This document shows, piece after piece, positions 1 to 7,563 of a stretch of DNA of 64,000 nt (position 1 is the first letter of the stretch; every line of letters starts with the position of its first letter). The notes under the pieces are model-generated. The model did no database searches and was not told the DNA's origin. It saw only the letters and a list, made by a program, of their open reading frames with translations. The stretch covers positions 4,187,001-4,251,000 of the forward strand of contig NZ_CP137573.1 of NCBI RefSeq assembly GCF_033343995.1. The letters run 5' to 3'. The position numbers and the translations under genes were made by a program. The stretch is from Streptomyces sp. HUAS YS2 (GTDB lineage: Bacteria; Actinomycetota; Actinomycetes; Streptomycetales; Streptomycetaceae).

Positions 1-96
1 GATTGGAGGTCCGCAGCCTAGGAGTTGGAGTGCGCTCGATGGCAAGCCCCGCCCCCGCTCACGAGGCCCGCGCCCAGGACGCCCCGCGCGGGACGC

Positions 97-1095
97 TCAG
101 GAGGCTCCCGCCGTCAGCAGCGCGTCCGCCACCGCCGTCCGCGCGTACAGCACCGAGCGGCCCGCCCGGTGCGCGGTGACCAGGCCCGCGTCGCGCAGCG
201 CGGTGAGGTGCTGGGACACGCCGGCGGGGGAGAGCCCGGAGTGGCGGGCCAGCTGGGTGGTGGAGGCCGGGGTGTCGAGCTCGGTCAGGAGCAGCGTCCG
301 CGACCGGCCGATCACCGCCGCGACCGCCTCGCCGGCCGCCGTGGTCCGCGGCTCCCAGAGCGTGCCGATCCCCCGTGCCGGATAAGCGAGTTGCGGCGGC
401 TCGGGCGGCACGGAGCGGGTGAGCACCCGGGGCCAGGCGAACGCGGACGGGATCAGCAGCAGCCCGGCCCCGGCCTCGTCGCGGGTCAGCCGGCAGTGCC
501 GGCGCACCAGGCGTAGGCTGCCGTCGTCCCAACTCACCGTTTCGTGCAGCTCGTTGAGGACGTGGGCGGCGCCGTGCTCGGCGACCTGCCGGGCCCGGTG
601 GAAGACGTCCGCCTCCAGTACGTCGCGGACCCTCGCCCAGTACGGCGCGAGCGCCAGCTCCCAGTAGCACTCGATCTCCGCGACGACCTTCTCCAGAGCC
701 GCCTCGGGGGCCTCGCGCAGCAGCCGGAGCCGCGGGCCGGGACGCCGGTCGCCGGACTGGGCGGCCAGCATGTCGAGTTCGACGCGGACCCGGTCGGGCG
801 CGGTCCGGCGGATCGCGTCGAGTTCGGCGGCGAGGGTGGGGAAGGGGGCGGCGGGGGCCGGATTGAGGAAGTCGGCGAGGTAGCTTGTGCGCGGGATCAG
901 TTCGGCCAGCCAGCCCCGGTCGAGCCCGGCCTCGGCGAGCCGGGGCCGGACCTGCTCGGCCCAGCGCCGGTGCGGCCCGGCGGCGGCGCCGTCCCCGCGC
1001 AGGATCCGGTAGCTGGTGACGACCTCCCACATGGGGGAGACCGCGAACCGGGTCTGCGCCAGATCGGCCGCGGAGAAGCTGAGTTCGTACTCCAT
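97..1095 (-). CDS. ArsR/SmtB-type winged-helix regulator with N-terminal DUF5937-like domain
   Basis: Predicted 332-aa cytoplasmic repressor. The last 80 residues form a winged helix: TLLLTELD, then STTQLARHSGLSPAGVSQHL (recognition helix), then AGLVTAHRAGRSVLY (wing). The first 240 residues look like the DUF5937 region common in actinobacterial ArsR-like regulators. I start at the ATG before EYELSF, because the upstream extension is Pro/Arg-rich and would run into the divergent promoter. The divergently transcribed MFS gene begins 91 bp away, so the likely role is control of that exporter. The effector is unknown and no metal-binding Cys/His cluster is visible. Family assignment is firm; target is inferred from position. 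Confidence 0.85.
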   Translation of the reverse strand: MEYELSFSAADLAQTRFAVSPMWEVVTSYRILRGDGAAAGPHRRWAEQVRPRLAEAGLDRGWLAELIPRTSYLADFLNPAPAAPFPTLAAELDAIRRTAPDRVRVELDMLAAQSGDRRPGPRLRLLREAPEAALEKVVAEIECYWELALAPYWARVRDVLEADVFHRARQVAEHGAAHVLNELHETVSWDDGSLRLVRRHCRLTRDEAGAGLLLIPSAFAWPRVLTRSVPPEPPQLAYPARGIGTLWEPRTTAAGEAVAAVIGRSRTLLLTELDTPASTTQLARHSGLSPAGVSQHLTALRDAGLVTAHRAGRSVLYARTAVADALLTAGAS

Positions 1096-1186
1096 GGGCG
1101 CACACCCTCCGGTCCGTATCCCTGTTGGATTCGGTCTGAGCTTAATCATTGGTGGGGGTGCGGGGGACGGGCGCAGGCTTCCGCAC

Positions 1187-2464
1187 ATGTTCTCCAGCTA
1201 CCGCGGACTGCCGCGCACCGTATGGACCGTCTTCGCCGGGTCGGTCGTCCACCGCATCGGCTTCATGGTCACGCCGTTCCTGGTGTTCTTCCTCGCCGAG
1301 CGGGACGTCACCGGCTCCGAGGTCGGTTACGTTCTCGGCGCGCTCGGCGCGGGCCACCTCATCGGCCCGGCGGTCGGCGGACTGCTCGCCGACCGGTTCG
1401 GCCGCCGCCCGGCCATGCTCAGCGGCCTGCTCGGCTCGTCCGCGGCGGTGGGCGCGCTGTACGCCGCCCCCGGCGTCTGGACGATGGCCGCCGCGGCGCT
1501 CCTGGTCAGCGCGACCGGCATGATGGTCGCCCCCGCCGCGTACGCCCTGATGTCCGACGCGGTCGACGCGGAACGGCGGCAGCGCGCGTACGCCCTGTTC
1601 CACTGGGGCAGCAACATCGGCACGGCGGTGGCGGGCGTCCTCGGTGGCTTCCTCGCGGCGCACGGGTACTGGCTGCTGTTCGCCGTCGACGTCACGGCGA
1701 TGCTGCTGTACGCGACGATCGTCGTGACCCGGCTGACGGAGACCCGCCCGCAGTCCGCCCCGCAGGCCGCGGGAGCCACGTCGGCGAAGAACCAGGACGG
1801 CATCGGGTACGGGGTGGTCTTCCGCGACAAGCTGCTCCTGGCGCTGCTCCCGCTCTTCGGCATCCAGCTGTTCGTCTACTCCCTCACCGAGGTGGCCCTG
1901 CCGCTCGCCATCCACGACAGCGGCCTCTCGCCTGCCGTGTACGGGACGATGGCGGCGATCAACGCGATCCTGGTGGTCGTCCTCCAGCCCTTCACGACCG
2001 CCCGGCTCGCCAGGCTGCCCCAGCTCCCGGTGCAGGCCGCGGGCAGCCTGCTGATCGCCGCCGGCGTGGCGCTGACCGGCATCGCGGACAGCGTGGCCGG
2101 GTACGCGTTCTCGGTGGCCGTCTGGTCCCTTGGCGAGGTCGTGGTCTCGGGCATCGCCGCCGCCGTCGTCGCCGACCTGGCCCCGGCGCACGCCCGCGGC
2201 CGGTACCAGGGCGCGTTCAGCTGGACCTGGGGCGCGGCCCGTTTCGCCGCTCTGACCCTGGGCGTCACCGTCTACACCTCGGTCGGCCCGGCAACCCTGT
2301 GGTGGACCGCCCTCGCCGCCGGCGCGGTGACGGCCACCGGCACCCTGGCCCTGCGCGGCCGGGTGGCCCGGCGCGCGGCGGAGACGAAGCGGGAGCAGGA
2401 GGCGGCGGCGCTTCGGAGCGTTCCGTCCGACGAGCACCCGAAGACCGCGACCCTGGCGGCGTGA
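1187..2464 (+). CDS. MFS drug/metabolite exporter
   Basis: A 425-aa polytopic membrane protein of the major facilitator superfamily, with about 12 hydrophobic segments. The loop after TM2 carries motif A (GGLLADRFGRRPA, residues 64-76), typical of proton-coupled drug efflux pumps. The start is the ATG before FSSYRG; the frame is open further upstream but that stretch overlaps the regulator promoter region. It is divergent from an ArsR-type regulator, the usual arrangement for an inducible efflux pump. The C-terminal tail (about 25 residues, rich in Glu/Arg/Ala) is cytoplasmic. Substrate cannot be read from sequence. Confidence 0.88.
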   Translation: MFSSYRGLPRTVWTVFAGSVVHRIGFMVTPFLVFFLAERDVTGSEVGYVLGALGAGHLIGPAVGGLLADRFGRRPAMLSGLLGSSAAVGALYAAPGVWTMAAAALLVSATGMMVAPAAYALMSDAVDAERRQRAYALFHWGSNIGTAVAGVLGGFLAAHGYWLLFAVDVTAMLLYATIVVTRLTETRPQSAPQAAGATSAKNQDGIGYGVVFRDKLLLALLPLFGIQLFVYSLTEVALPLAIHDSGLSPAVYGTMAAINAILVVVLQPFTTARLARLPQLPVQAAGSLLIAAGVALTGIADSVAGYAFSVAVWSLGEVVVSGIAAAVVADLAPAHARGRYQGAFSWTWGAARFAALTLGVTVYTSVGPATLWWTALAAGAVTATGTLALRGRVARRAAETKREQEAAALRSVPSDEHPKTATLAA

Positions 2465-2476
2465 CCGCCGCGTACG

Positions 2477-2512
2477 GCGGGTGCGGGCCGGCGAGACCGG
2501 TGCCGCACCCGC
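2477..2512. terminator. Bidirectional hairpin between convergent MFS and sigma-factor genes
   Basis: Perfect 10-bp arms GCGGGTGCGG / CCGCACCCGC flank a 16-nt loop that can itself pair (CCGG/CCGG). The right arm ends next to the stop codon of the sigma-factor gene, so it can serve both strands. No long U tract follows, as is usual in Streptomyces. Confidence 0.75.
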
Positions 2513-3778
2513 TCAGGCGTCCGTTCCTCCGGACGCCTCCAACCTCCGCGCCCGATCGGTGAGATGACGCCGCTCGGGCGCGCTCGTCGTGCGGCGGGCG
2601 GCCTCGCGGTACGCGTCCGTCGCCCGGCCCGTCTCGCCGCGCAGTTCGAGGAGGTGGGCGCGGGTCGCGAGCAGCCGGTGGTGCTTCGCCATCCGCTTGT
2701 CCTGCGCCAGCGCGGCCAGCAACTCGAGCCCGGCGTCCGGACCGTGGACCATCGCGACGGCGACGGCCCGGTTGAGGGTCACCATCGGGTTCGGCCCGAA
2801 CCGTTCCAGGAGTTCGTAGAGGGCGAGGATCTGCGGCCAGTCGGTGGCGTCCGCGTCCGGCGCCTCGTCGTGGACCGCCGCGATGGCGGCCTGCACCTGG
2901 TACGGCCCGACCTGCCCGCGCGGCAGCGTACGGCTGATCAGCGCGACGCCCTCGGCGACCAGCGCGGCGTCCCAGCGGCCGCGGTCCTGCTCCCCGAGCG
3001 GCACCAGCTCGCCGTGCGGCCCGGTGCGGGCGGGGCGGCGGGCGTCGGTGAGCAGCATGAGGGCGAGCAGCCCGGCGGTCTCGCCGTCGTCGGGGACGAG
3101 CCGGTGCAGCAGGCGGGTGAGCCGGATCGCCTCGGTGGAGAGCTCGGGGGCGGTGAGGTCGTCGCCGTTCGAGGCGGTGTAGCCCTCGTTGAAGACCAGG
3201 TACAGCACGTGCCGTACCTCGCCGAGCCGTTCGGCCCGGTCGGTCTCCGCGGGCAGGGCGAGGGTCCCGTCGGCGGCCTTGATCGTCTGCTTGGCGCGGC
3301 TGATGCGCTGGGCCATCGTCGACTCGGGCACCAGGAACGCCGCCGCGATCTGCGCCGTCGTCAGACCGCCGACCGCCCGCAGGGTGAGCGCGATCCGGCT
3401 GGACGGCGACAGCGCCGGGTGACAGCACAGGAACAGCAGGGCCAGCGAGTCGTCCCGGTCCGCCTCCGGGCGCTCGTCGGCGGGCGGGCCGATCAGCGCC
3501 GACTGCGGCGTGGCCAGGGCGTGGCTGTCCTCGCGGCGGCGCCGCGCGGCCTCGCTGCGCACCTGGTCGACGAGCCGTCTGCCGGCGACGGTGACGAGCC
3601 AGCCCCGCGGGTTCTCGGGGACACCGTCCTTCGGCCACTGCAGCGCGGCGGCGAGCAGGGCCTCCTGCACCGCGTCCTCGGCCTCGTCGAAGCTCGCGTA
3701 CCGGCGCACGAGCGTGCCGAGGACCTGCGGCGCCAGCTCGCGCAGCAGGTCCTCGACCGTGTGGGGCACGCTGCTCAC
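2513..3778 (-). CDS. ECF sigma factor, group ECF42 (sigma2-sigma4 plus C-terminal TPR-like domain)
   Basis: A 421-aa sigma-70-family factor, about twice the size of a minimal ECF. Region 2 lies near residues 10-75 (YASFDEAEDAVQEALLAA, ENPRGWLVTVAGRRLVDQ). Region 4 lies near 125-165 (LTTAQIAAAFLVPESTMAQRISRAK). A long helical C-terminal domain includes LYLVFNEGY, GPYQVQAAIAAVHDEA and NPMVTLNRAVAVAMV, the conserved blocks of ECF42/DUF6596 proteins, where a TPR-like extension replaces an anti-sigma factor. The GTG start overlaps the stop of the upstream DGPF/YCII gene (GTGA), so the two are translationally coupled. In ECF42 systems the sigma factor drives its DGPF neighbour; a matching promoter lies upstream of this pair. 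Confidence 0.9.
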   Translation of the reverse strand: MSSVPHTVEDLLRELAPQVLGTLVRRYASFDEAEDAVQEALLAAALQWPKDGVPENPRGWLVTVAGRRLVDQVRSEAARRRREDSHALATPQSALIGPPADERPEADRDDSLALLFLCCHPALSPSSRIALTLRAVGGLTTAQIAAAFLVPESTMAQRISRAKQTIKAADGTLALPAETDRAERLGEVRHVLYLVFNEGYTASNGDDLTAPELSTEAIRLTRLLHRLVPDDGETAGLLALMLLTDARRPARTGPHGELVPLGEQDRGRWDAALVAEGVALISRTLPRGQVGPYQVQAAIAAVHDEAPDADATDWPQILALYELLERFGPNPMVTLNRAVAVAMVHGPDAGLELLAALAQDKRMAKHHRLLATRAHLLELRGETGRATDAYREAARRTTSAPERRHLTDRARRLEASGGTDA

Positions 3779-4146
3779 AGGCCCGCAGCGTCGGCCGCCG
3801 CCTCGTGCAGCACCGGCCACAGCTCGACCGGCTCGACGTCGGCGAACGGCATGTCCGCGGCGATCTCCTGCGCCCGCTCCAGGCTGTCGCAGTCGAGCAG
3901 GTAGAAGCTGGCGATGTACTCCTTGGTCTCCAGGTACGGGCCGTCGGTCACCGCCGGGACGCCGTCCGCGCGGCGCACCAGCTGCGCGTTGGCCGCGTCG
4001 GCGAGCCCGTACGCGCCGATCAGCTCGCCGCTCTCCCGGTACCTGCGGTTGAAGGCGTCCTGCTTGGCGATCGCCTCGGGCCAGGCGTCGGCGGGGAAGG
4101 AGTCCCACTTGGCCTGGTTGCCGTAGATCATCGCGACGTACTTCAT
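3775..4146 (-). CDS. DGPF/YCII-family protein
   Basis: A 123-aa cytoplasmic alpha/beta protein of the YCII family. It opens with MKYVAMIYGNQ and carries the family signature VTDGPYLETKEYIASFYLLD at about residues 70-90, including the DGP(F/Y) motif that names the group. It is the first gene of a two-gene operon with the ECF42 sigma factor and overlaps it by 4 nt. DGPF proteins are the recurrent genomic partners and targets of ECF42 factors, but their biochemical role is unknown; a stress or small-molecule sensing role is only a guess. An AGGAAA-type RBS precedes the ATG at the proper distance. Confidence 0.88.
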   Translation of the reverse strand: MKYVAMIYGNQAKWDSFPADAWPEAIAKQDAFNRRYRESGELIGAYGLADAANAQLVRRADGVPAVTDGPYLETKEYIASFYLLDCDSLERAQEIAADMPFADVEPVELWPVLHEAAADAAGL

Positions 4147-4199
4147 GGTGGGTTTCCTCCCCGTGTCGCGCGCCCCTTCGGCGCGCTGTCACCCCATGG

Positions 4200-4225
4200 T
4201 CGGAGCGGGAGACGGGCTCTCGACA
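4200..4225 (-). promoter_or_regulatory. Predicted ECF42-type promoter of the DGPF-sigma operon
   Basis: On the minus strand TGTCGA is followed by a 17-nt spacer and CGA, 54 nt before the DGPF start codon. This matches the -35 TGTCGA / -10 CGA pattern I recall for ECF42-dependent promoters, so the sigma factor probably activates its own operon. Confidence 0.6.
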
Positions 4226-4352
4226 TCCGGCACGGAACGCATCCCGATTATTTTTCGGATGATCGTGGAGCGCCACCCTTCCGGGCGAGGACGCAACGTT
4301 TCACCTGCGGCGACGCGTATCCGCGTGATCATCGTGGGGCAGCCTGGGCGCT

Positions 4353-5312
4353 GTGCGGACCAGGGGTGTACGAAGCCGGCGGCCGGCCGTCCTCGCGGCG
4401 CTGATGCTCGTGCTTCTAGCGACGGCGTTGGCGGCAGCGGGCTGCGGGGCGGACAGGCCGGACAGGCCGGACAGGCCGGACAGGGCGGACAGGCCGGGGA
4501 GCCCGGGGAGCCCGGGGAGCCCGGAGGGGGCGGGGGCGCGGGTTGTCCCGTCGGCGGCGGACCGGCGGTACCTGAAGCGGGCGGAGCAGATCCTGATCGC
4601 CGAGTGCCTGCGCGCGCAGGGCTTCGCGTACGAGGCACGGACCCTCCCCGACGAGCCACCGCGCCGCTTCCCGTACGTCCTCGACGACGTCGCCTGGGCG
4701 CGGCGGCACGGCTACGGGCTCGACGAGGAGCGCCGGATCGCCGCCCGGAAGGCGGCCGACCCCAACGAACGCTATTTCCGCGGCCTGCCGCCCGAGCGGC
4801 AGAAGGCCGCGTTGGCGGCGCTGAACGGCGCGCGCCCGGAGGGCCTGTCGGCGCGGATGCCGGGCGGCGGTGTGGTGGTGGCGAGCGACGAGGGCTGTAC
4901 GGCGCGGGCTCAGCGCCGGCTGTACGGCGACCTCCAGGGCTGGTTCGCCGCGCGCCTGACGGTGGCCAACCTGACGCCGCTGTACGTGCCGAAGGTGCGT
5001 GAGGACCCGGAGTTCCGGCGGGCGGTGGGCGGCTGGGCGCGGTGCATGGCGGGGCGGGGCCACCGCTACGCGACCCCCGACGCTCTGCGCGAGGCGCTGC
5101 CGGGCGTGCGGACCAGGGCGGCGGAGATCCGCCTGGCCGTCGCGGAGGCCGGCTGCGCGGGCGAGTCCGGCCTGGCCGCCACCGCGAAGGCGCTGGACGC
5201 GCGGTACGGGGCAGAGGTCCGCCGCCGGTACGCCGGGCAGATCGCGACCGAACTCCGCCTGGCACGCGCCGCCGTGCCCCGGGCCCGCGAGGTCCTCCAC
5301 AGACGACCGTGA
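4353..5312 (+). CDS. Putative lipoprotein with collagen-like DRP/GSP repeat
   Basis: A 319-aa predicted secreted protein of unknown function. It has a basic N terminus, a hydrophobic helix and a Cys at about residue 31 (LAAAGCG), a weak lipobox because position -3 is Ala. Directly after the Cys comes a low-complexity stretch of DRP triplets followed by GSP triplets, encoded by 9-nt tandem DNA repeats. The rest is a charged, Arg/Ala-rich domain with four further Cys residues (AECLRAQGF, SDEGCTAR, GGWARCMAGRGH, AEAGCAGE) that could form two disulfides. It stands alone between the divergent DGPF operon and a secreted inhibitor-like gene. Start is GTG; I recognise no enzyme motif. Confidence 0.7.
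   Translation: MRTRGVRSRRPAVLAALMLVLLATALAAAGCGADRPDRPDRPDRADRPGSPGSPGSPEGAGARVVPSAADRRYLKRAEQILIAECLRAQGFAYEARTLPDEPPRRFPYVLDDVAWARRHGYGLDEERRIAARKAADPNERYFRGLPPERQKAALAALNGARPEGLSARMPGGGVVVASDEGCTARAQRRLYGDLQGWFAARLTVANLTPLYVPKVREDPEFRRAVGGWARCMAGRGHRYATPDALREALPGVRTRAAEIRLAVAEAGCAGESGLAATAKALDARYGAEVRRRYAGQIATELRLARAAVPRAREVLHRRP
4451..4522 (+). repeat. In-frame 9-nt tandem repeats (GGACAGGCC then GGGGAGCCC)
   Basis: Five copies of GGACAGGCC (one with a C-to-G change) run straight into three copies of GGGGAGCCC. They encode DRP and GSP triplets just after the lipobox. Repeat number could vary without shifting the frame. Confidence 0.85.
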
Positions 5313-5353
5313 GCACTCCCGCTCCGGTTCCATCAGAAGGGAATCGACACATC

Positions 5354-5773
5354 ATGCGCAAGACGAAGACGGTCCTGGCCGCGGCCGCGTTGGCACTGAC
5401 GGCCGCCCTGGCCGCCACGACGCCGTCCGTGGCCTCGTCCTCCGTCTCCTCCGCCCCGGCCTCCGTTTCCGCTGCCGTGATGGCGGACGGCTACGTCCAC
5501 GTCTGGGAGCACACCGGCGCCGGCGGCGCCACGTGCCGCTGGAGCGGGGACGACAGCGACTACCGCTTCAACACCGGTTGCGGCGACATGAACGACAAGG
5601 TCTCCTCCGCCCGCAACAGCGGCTACTCGGGCAGCTACGAGGACGTCCTCTTCTACGAGAACACCGAACGCCGCGGCTCCTTCGTCTGCCTCCCCAACGG
5701 CGCGTACTGGGAGAGCATGCCCGACGGCTGGAACGACCGTGTCTCCTCCCACTCCTGGGGCAGCGCCTGCTGA
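5354..5773 (+). CDS. Secreted peptidase-inhibitor I36-like / beta-gamma-crystallin-type protein
   Basis: A 139-aa exported protein. Residues 1-32 are a Sec signal peptide (MRKTKT, an Ala/Leu core, then an AxA-like cleavage region). The mature domain carries four Cys (GGATCRW, NTGCGDMND, GSFVCLPNG, terminal GSAC) and the pattern YVHVWEHTGAGG..CRW..NDKVSSARN..VLFYENTERRGS typical of the I36/beta-gamma-crystallin-like secreted family (the SMI metalloprotease inhibitor of Streptomyces belongs here). The ATG follows an AGAAGGGA ribosome-binding site. It probably acts outside the cell, but true inhibitory activity is inferred from family only. Confidence 0.82.
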   Translation: MRKTKTVLAAAALALTAALAATTPSVASSSVSSAPASVSAAVMADGYVHVWEHTGAGGATCRWSGDDSDYRFNTGCGDMNDKVSSARNSGYSGSYEDVLFYENTERRGSFVCLPNGAYWESMPDGWNDRVSSHSWGSAC

Positions 5774-5810
5774 TCGGCAGCGGGTGCGCCCCGTAGGGGT
5801 GATCACCGGT

Positions 5811-5830
5811 GTGCCCGCGTGAACGGGCAC
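5811..5830. terminator. Hairpin between convergent genes
   Basis: Inverted repeat GTGCCCG / CGGGCAC with a 6-nt loop, 38 bp after the inhibitor-like gene. It also lies downstream of the convergent membrane-protein gene. Confidence 0.6.
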
Positions 5831-5896
5831 GGCGCGACGGCCGGGGTGGCGCACATGCGCCTTCCTCTTCCCTGCCGCGCCGTGCCCTTCCCCGCT

Positions 5897-6676
5897 CTAG
5901 GCGAGCGGCCGGCCCTGGGCGGCCATGTCGGTGAGGGTGTGGAAGAGCGAGAAGTTCGGCGTGAGCCGGACCCACGAGGCGGCCAGGGCGCCGCGCCGGC
6001 CGGCCACGCGGACGTCGATCGAACCGTCCTTGATCTCCACCCGCTCGACCTGATGCCACGGCGCCGAGGTGTTCCCGGAGCCGATCTCCCCGGCCGTGAT
6101 CCACAGCAGCCCGAAGTCCAGCTTCTCGCCGGCGCGCAACCGTGCCAGTGCGCCGGGGAGTTGGGCGGTGGCGGAATCCTGCTGCACCCACGGGCCCCAC
6201 TGCTCGCCGCCGGGGAACGCGCTGCCGACGACCAGATTGCGGCCGTCGGTGTCGGTGAGGCCGAAGGAGTAGACGGTGGAGAGGGTCCTGCCGTACTGGG
6301 TGTGGCGCTTGGTGTTGTCCAGCACCGTGCTGTCGGCGTAACGGACCACCCGCACCTGGTTCTTGTGCAGGACGACGACGCCGCCCTGGTACAGGTGCAG
6401 CGCACCGGGGCCGCCGCTCGCCATCCCGCCGAGCAGCAGTCGCAGGGCGCCGATCACGGTCGGCAGACCCGTCACGATCGCGAGCGCCGGATAGCCGGTG
6501 GCCAGGGAGGCCACCGTCGCGATGCCGAACAGCCCGCACACGGCGATGCCCACCCGCATCGCCGCCGTGCTCGTCGCCGACCCCTTCTGGTAGCCGCCGC
6601 GGTACGCACCAAGGTCCGCCCGGGCCGCCGCTTCCTGGATCTGCCGGTCGAACGCGCCAGCGTTTGTCTGAGTCAT
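5897..6676 (-). CDS. Membrane protein with PH-like domain (DUF6585-like)
   Basis: A 259-aa protein of unknown function. Residues 1-35 are soluble (LGAYRGGYQKG). Two hydrophobic helices follow (about 38-85: VGIAVCGLFGIATVASL and ALAIVTGLPTVIGALRLLLGG). The remainder is all-beta, with ALHLYQGGVVVLHKNQVRVVRY, WHQVERVEIKDGSIDVRV and FSLFHTLTDMAAQGRPLA. A 'YRG' element, a membrane hairpin and a PH-like sheet resemble DUF6585 proteins of actinomycetes. The start is the ATG before TQTNAG, 73 bp upstream of the end of the same-strand tetR gene, so read-through from tetR is possible. Function unknown. Confidence 0.7.
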   Translation of the reverse strand: MTQTNAGAFDRQIQEAAARADLGAYRGGYQKGSATSTAAMRVGIAVCGLFGIATVASLATGYPALAIVTGLPTVIGALRLLLGGMASGGPGALHLYQGGVVVLHKNQVRVVRYADSTVLDNTKRHTQYGRTLSTVYSFGLTDTDGRNLVVGSAFPGGEQWGPWVQQDSATAQLPGALARLRAGEKLDFGLLWITAGEIGSGNTSAPWHQVERVEIKDGSIDVRVAGRRGALAASWVRLTPNFSLFHTLTDMAAQGRPLA

Positions 6677-6749
6677 GACAAAGCAACCCCCGACGCCTCG
6701 CTGCCGAACTCCCGTCCGGCGCAAGGCGATAGTGACTTCTAGGACAGTG

Positions 6750-7481
6750 CTAGGAGACTTCTGGGTCTTGCGGGTCTTGCGGGTCTTCTGGGTCTTCTGG
6801 GTTTTCTGGAACTTCCGAGGCGCCCGCTTCGAGCCCGCACGGACAGTCCTCGTGCGCCTGCCGCCGTTCGCTGTCGGAGGCGAGGACGCCGAGGCCGAAC
6901 AGGTCGACGACCTGTTCGATGAGTTCGTCGGCGCGCGAGGCGTCGAGGTAGTTGTCGACGAACATCTGCGACAACCCGTAGGCCAGCGCCTGGCCGGCGA
7001 TCCGGACCACGTCCGGGTCGGCCCGCCGGAGTTCGCCGCGCTCCTGACCGGCGATGATCACGTCGGTGATGGCCCCGACGAGCGCATCGTGTCCCTCCTG
7101 CAGGGCGGGCGTGCGGTCCGCGCCGAAGACGGCGCGGCGCAGGAGCGTGAACCGGTGCGGATGGGCCAGCGCGTAGTGCGCGAACGCGGTGCCCAGGGCC
7201 CTGAAGGGGATCTCCTCCGCAGAGTCCTCCGCCGAGTCCACCGCGGTCAGTTGCGCCGTGGCGAAGTCCACCGCCACGGCCTCGCCGACCGCCGTGATCA
7301 GGGCGGCCCGGTCCGGATAGTGCCGGAACGGCGCCGAGGGGGAGACGCCCGCCCTGCGGGCCACCTCGCGGACGGTCACCGCCTCGATGCCTCCCTCGTC
7401 CAACAGCTCGACGGCATGCCCCAGCAACGTCTCCGGGAGGGAGCCGTGGTGGTAGGGCCGGCCGGTTGCTCGGGCGTTCAT
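6750..7481 (-). CDS. TetR-family repressor, probable regulator of the carotenoid-oxygenase operon
   Basis: A 243-aa TetR regulator. The N-terminal HTH is clear: GSLPETLLGHAVELLDEGG, VTVREVARRAGVSPSAPFRHY, DRAALITAVGEA (residues about 10-60). The rest is the helical ligand/dimer domain with a WHG-like C-terminal part. The last 25 residues are a low-complexity tail of EDP/QDP triplets encoded by 9-nt DNA repeats, unusual for TetR proteins. I start at the ATG before NARATGRPYHHG, since YHHG is the usual TetR opening. Its start codon is 81 bp from the divergent carotenoid-oxygenase gene, and two tandem 19-bp palindromes lie between, so it very likely represses that operon and perhaps itself. Confidence 0.9.
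   Translation of the reverse strand: MNARATGRPYHHGSLPETLLGHAVELLDEGGIEAVTVREVARRAGVSPSAPFRHYPDRAALITAVGEAVAVDFATAQLTAVDSAEDSAEEIPFRALGTAFAHYALAHPHRFTLLRRAVFGADRTPALQEGHDALVGAITDVIIAGQERGELRRADPDVVRIAGQALAYGLSQMFVDNYLDASRADELIEQVVDLFGLGVLASDSERRQAHEDCPCGLEAGASEVPENPEDPEDPQDPQDPEVS
6761..6810. repeat. 9-nt tandem repeat at the 3' end of the tetR gene
   Basis: About five copies of GGGTCTTGC/GGGTCTTCT (plus strand). On the coding strand they give the acidic-Pro triplets of the TetR C-terminal tail. The unit is a multiple of three, so copy-number change keeps the frame. Confidence 0.8.
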
Positions 7482-7501
7482 GGAGCCAGTCGTACCACAC
7501 C

Positions 7502-7530
7502 TTGACACGGAGGCGAAGAGGAAATGTAAT
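7502..7530 (+). promoter_or_regulatory. Strong sigma-70-type promoter of the carotenoid-oxygenase operon
   Basis: Consensus -35 TTGACA, a 17-bp spacer and -10 TGTAAT (5 of 6 matches). Transcription should begin near position 7537, about 25 nt before the first ATG. Such a near-perfect promoter would need strong repression, which fits the operators that overlap it. Confidence 0.75.
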
Positions 7531-7563
7531 CGGCGATCACATCAATGTGTTCGCCGATCACAT
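7524..7563. promoter_or_regulatory. Two tandem 19-bp TetR-type operators
   Basis: Site 1 (7524-7542) ATGTAATCGGCGATCACAT and site 2 (7545-7563) ATGTGTTCGCCGATCACAT are each imperfect palindromes of the form ATGTnnTCGnCGAnnACAT. Their centres are 21 bp apart, two helical turns, so two dimers would bind the same DNA face. Site 1 covers the -10 box and start site; site 2 reaches the first ATG of the oxygenase gene. Confidence 0.75.

Noticed and set aside
1..96. Possible gene fragment at the left edge
   Set aside because: Only the 3' flank of the ArsR-type gene; no convincing frame or structure.
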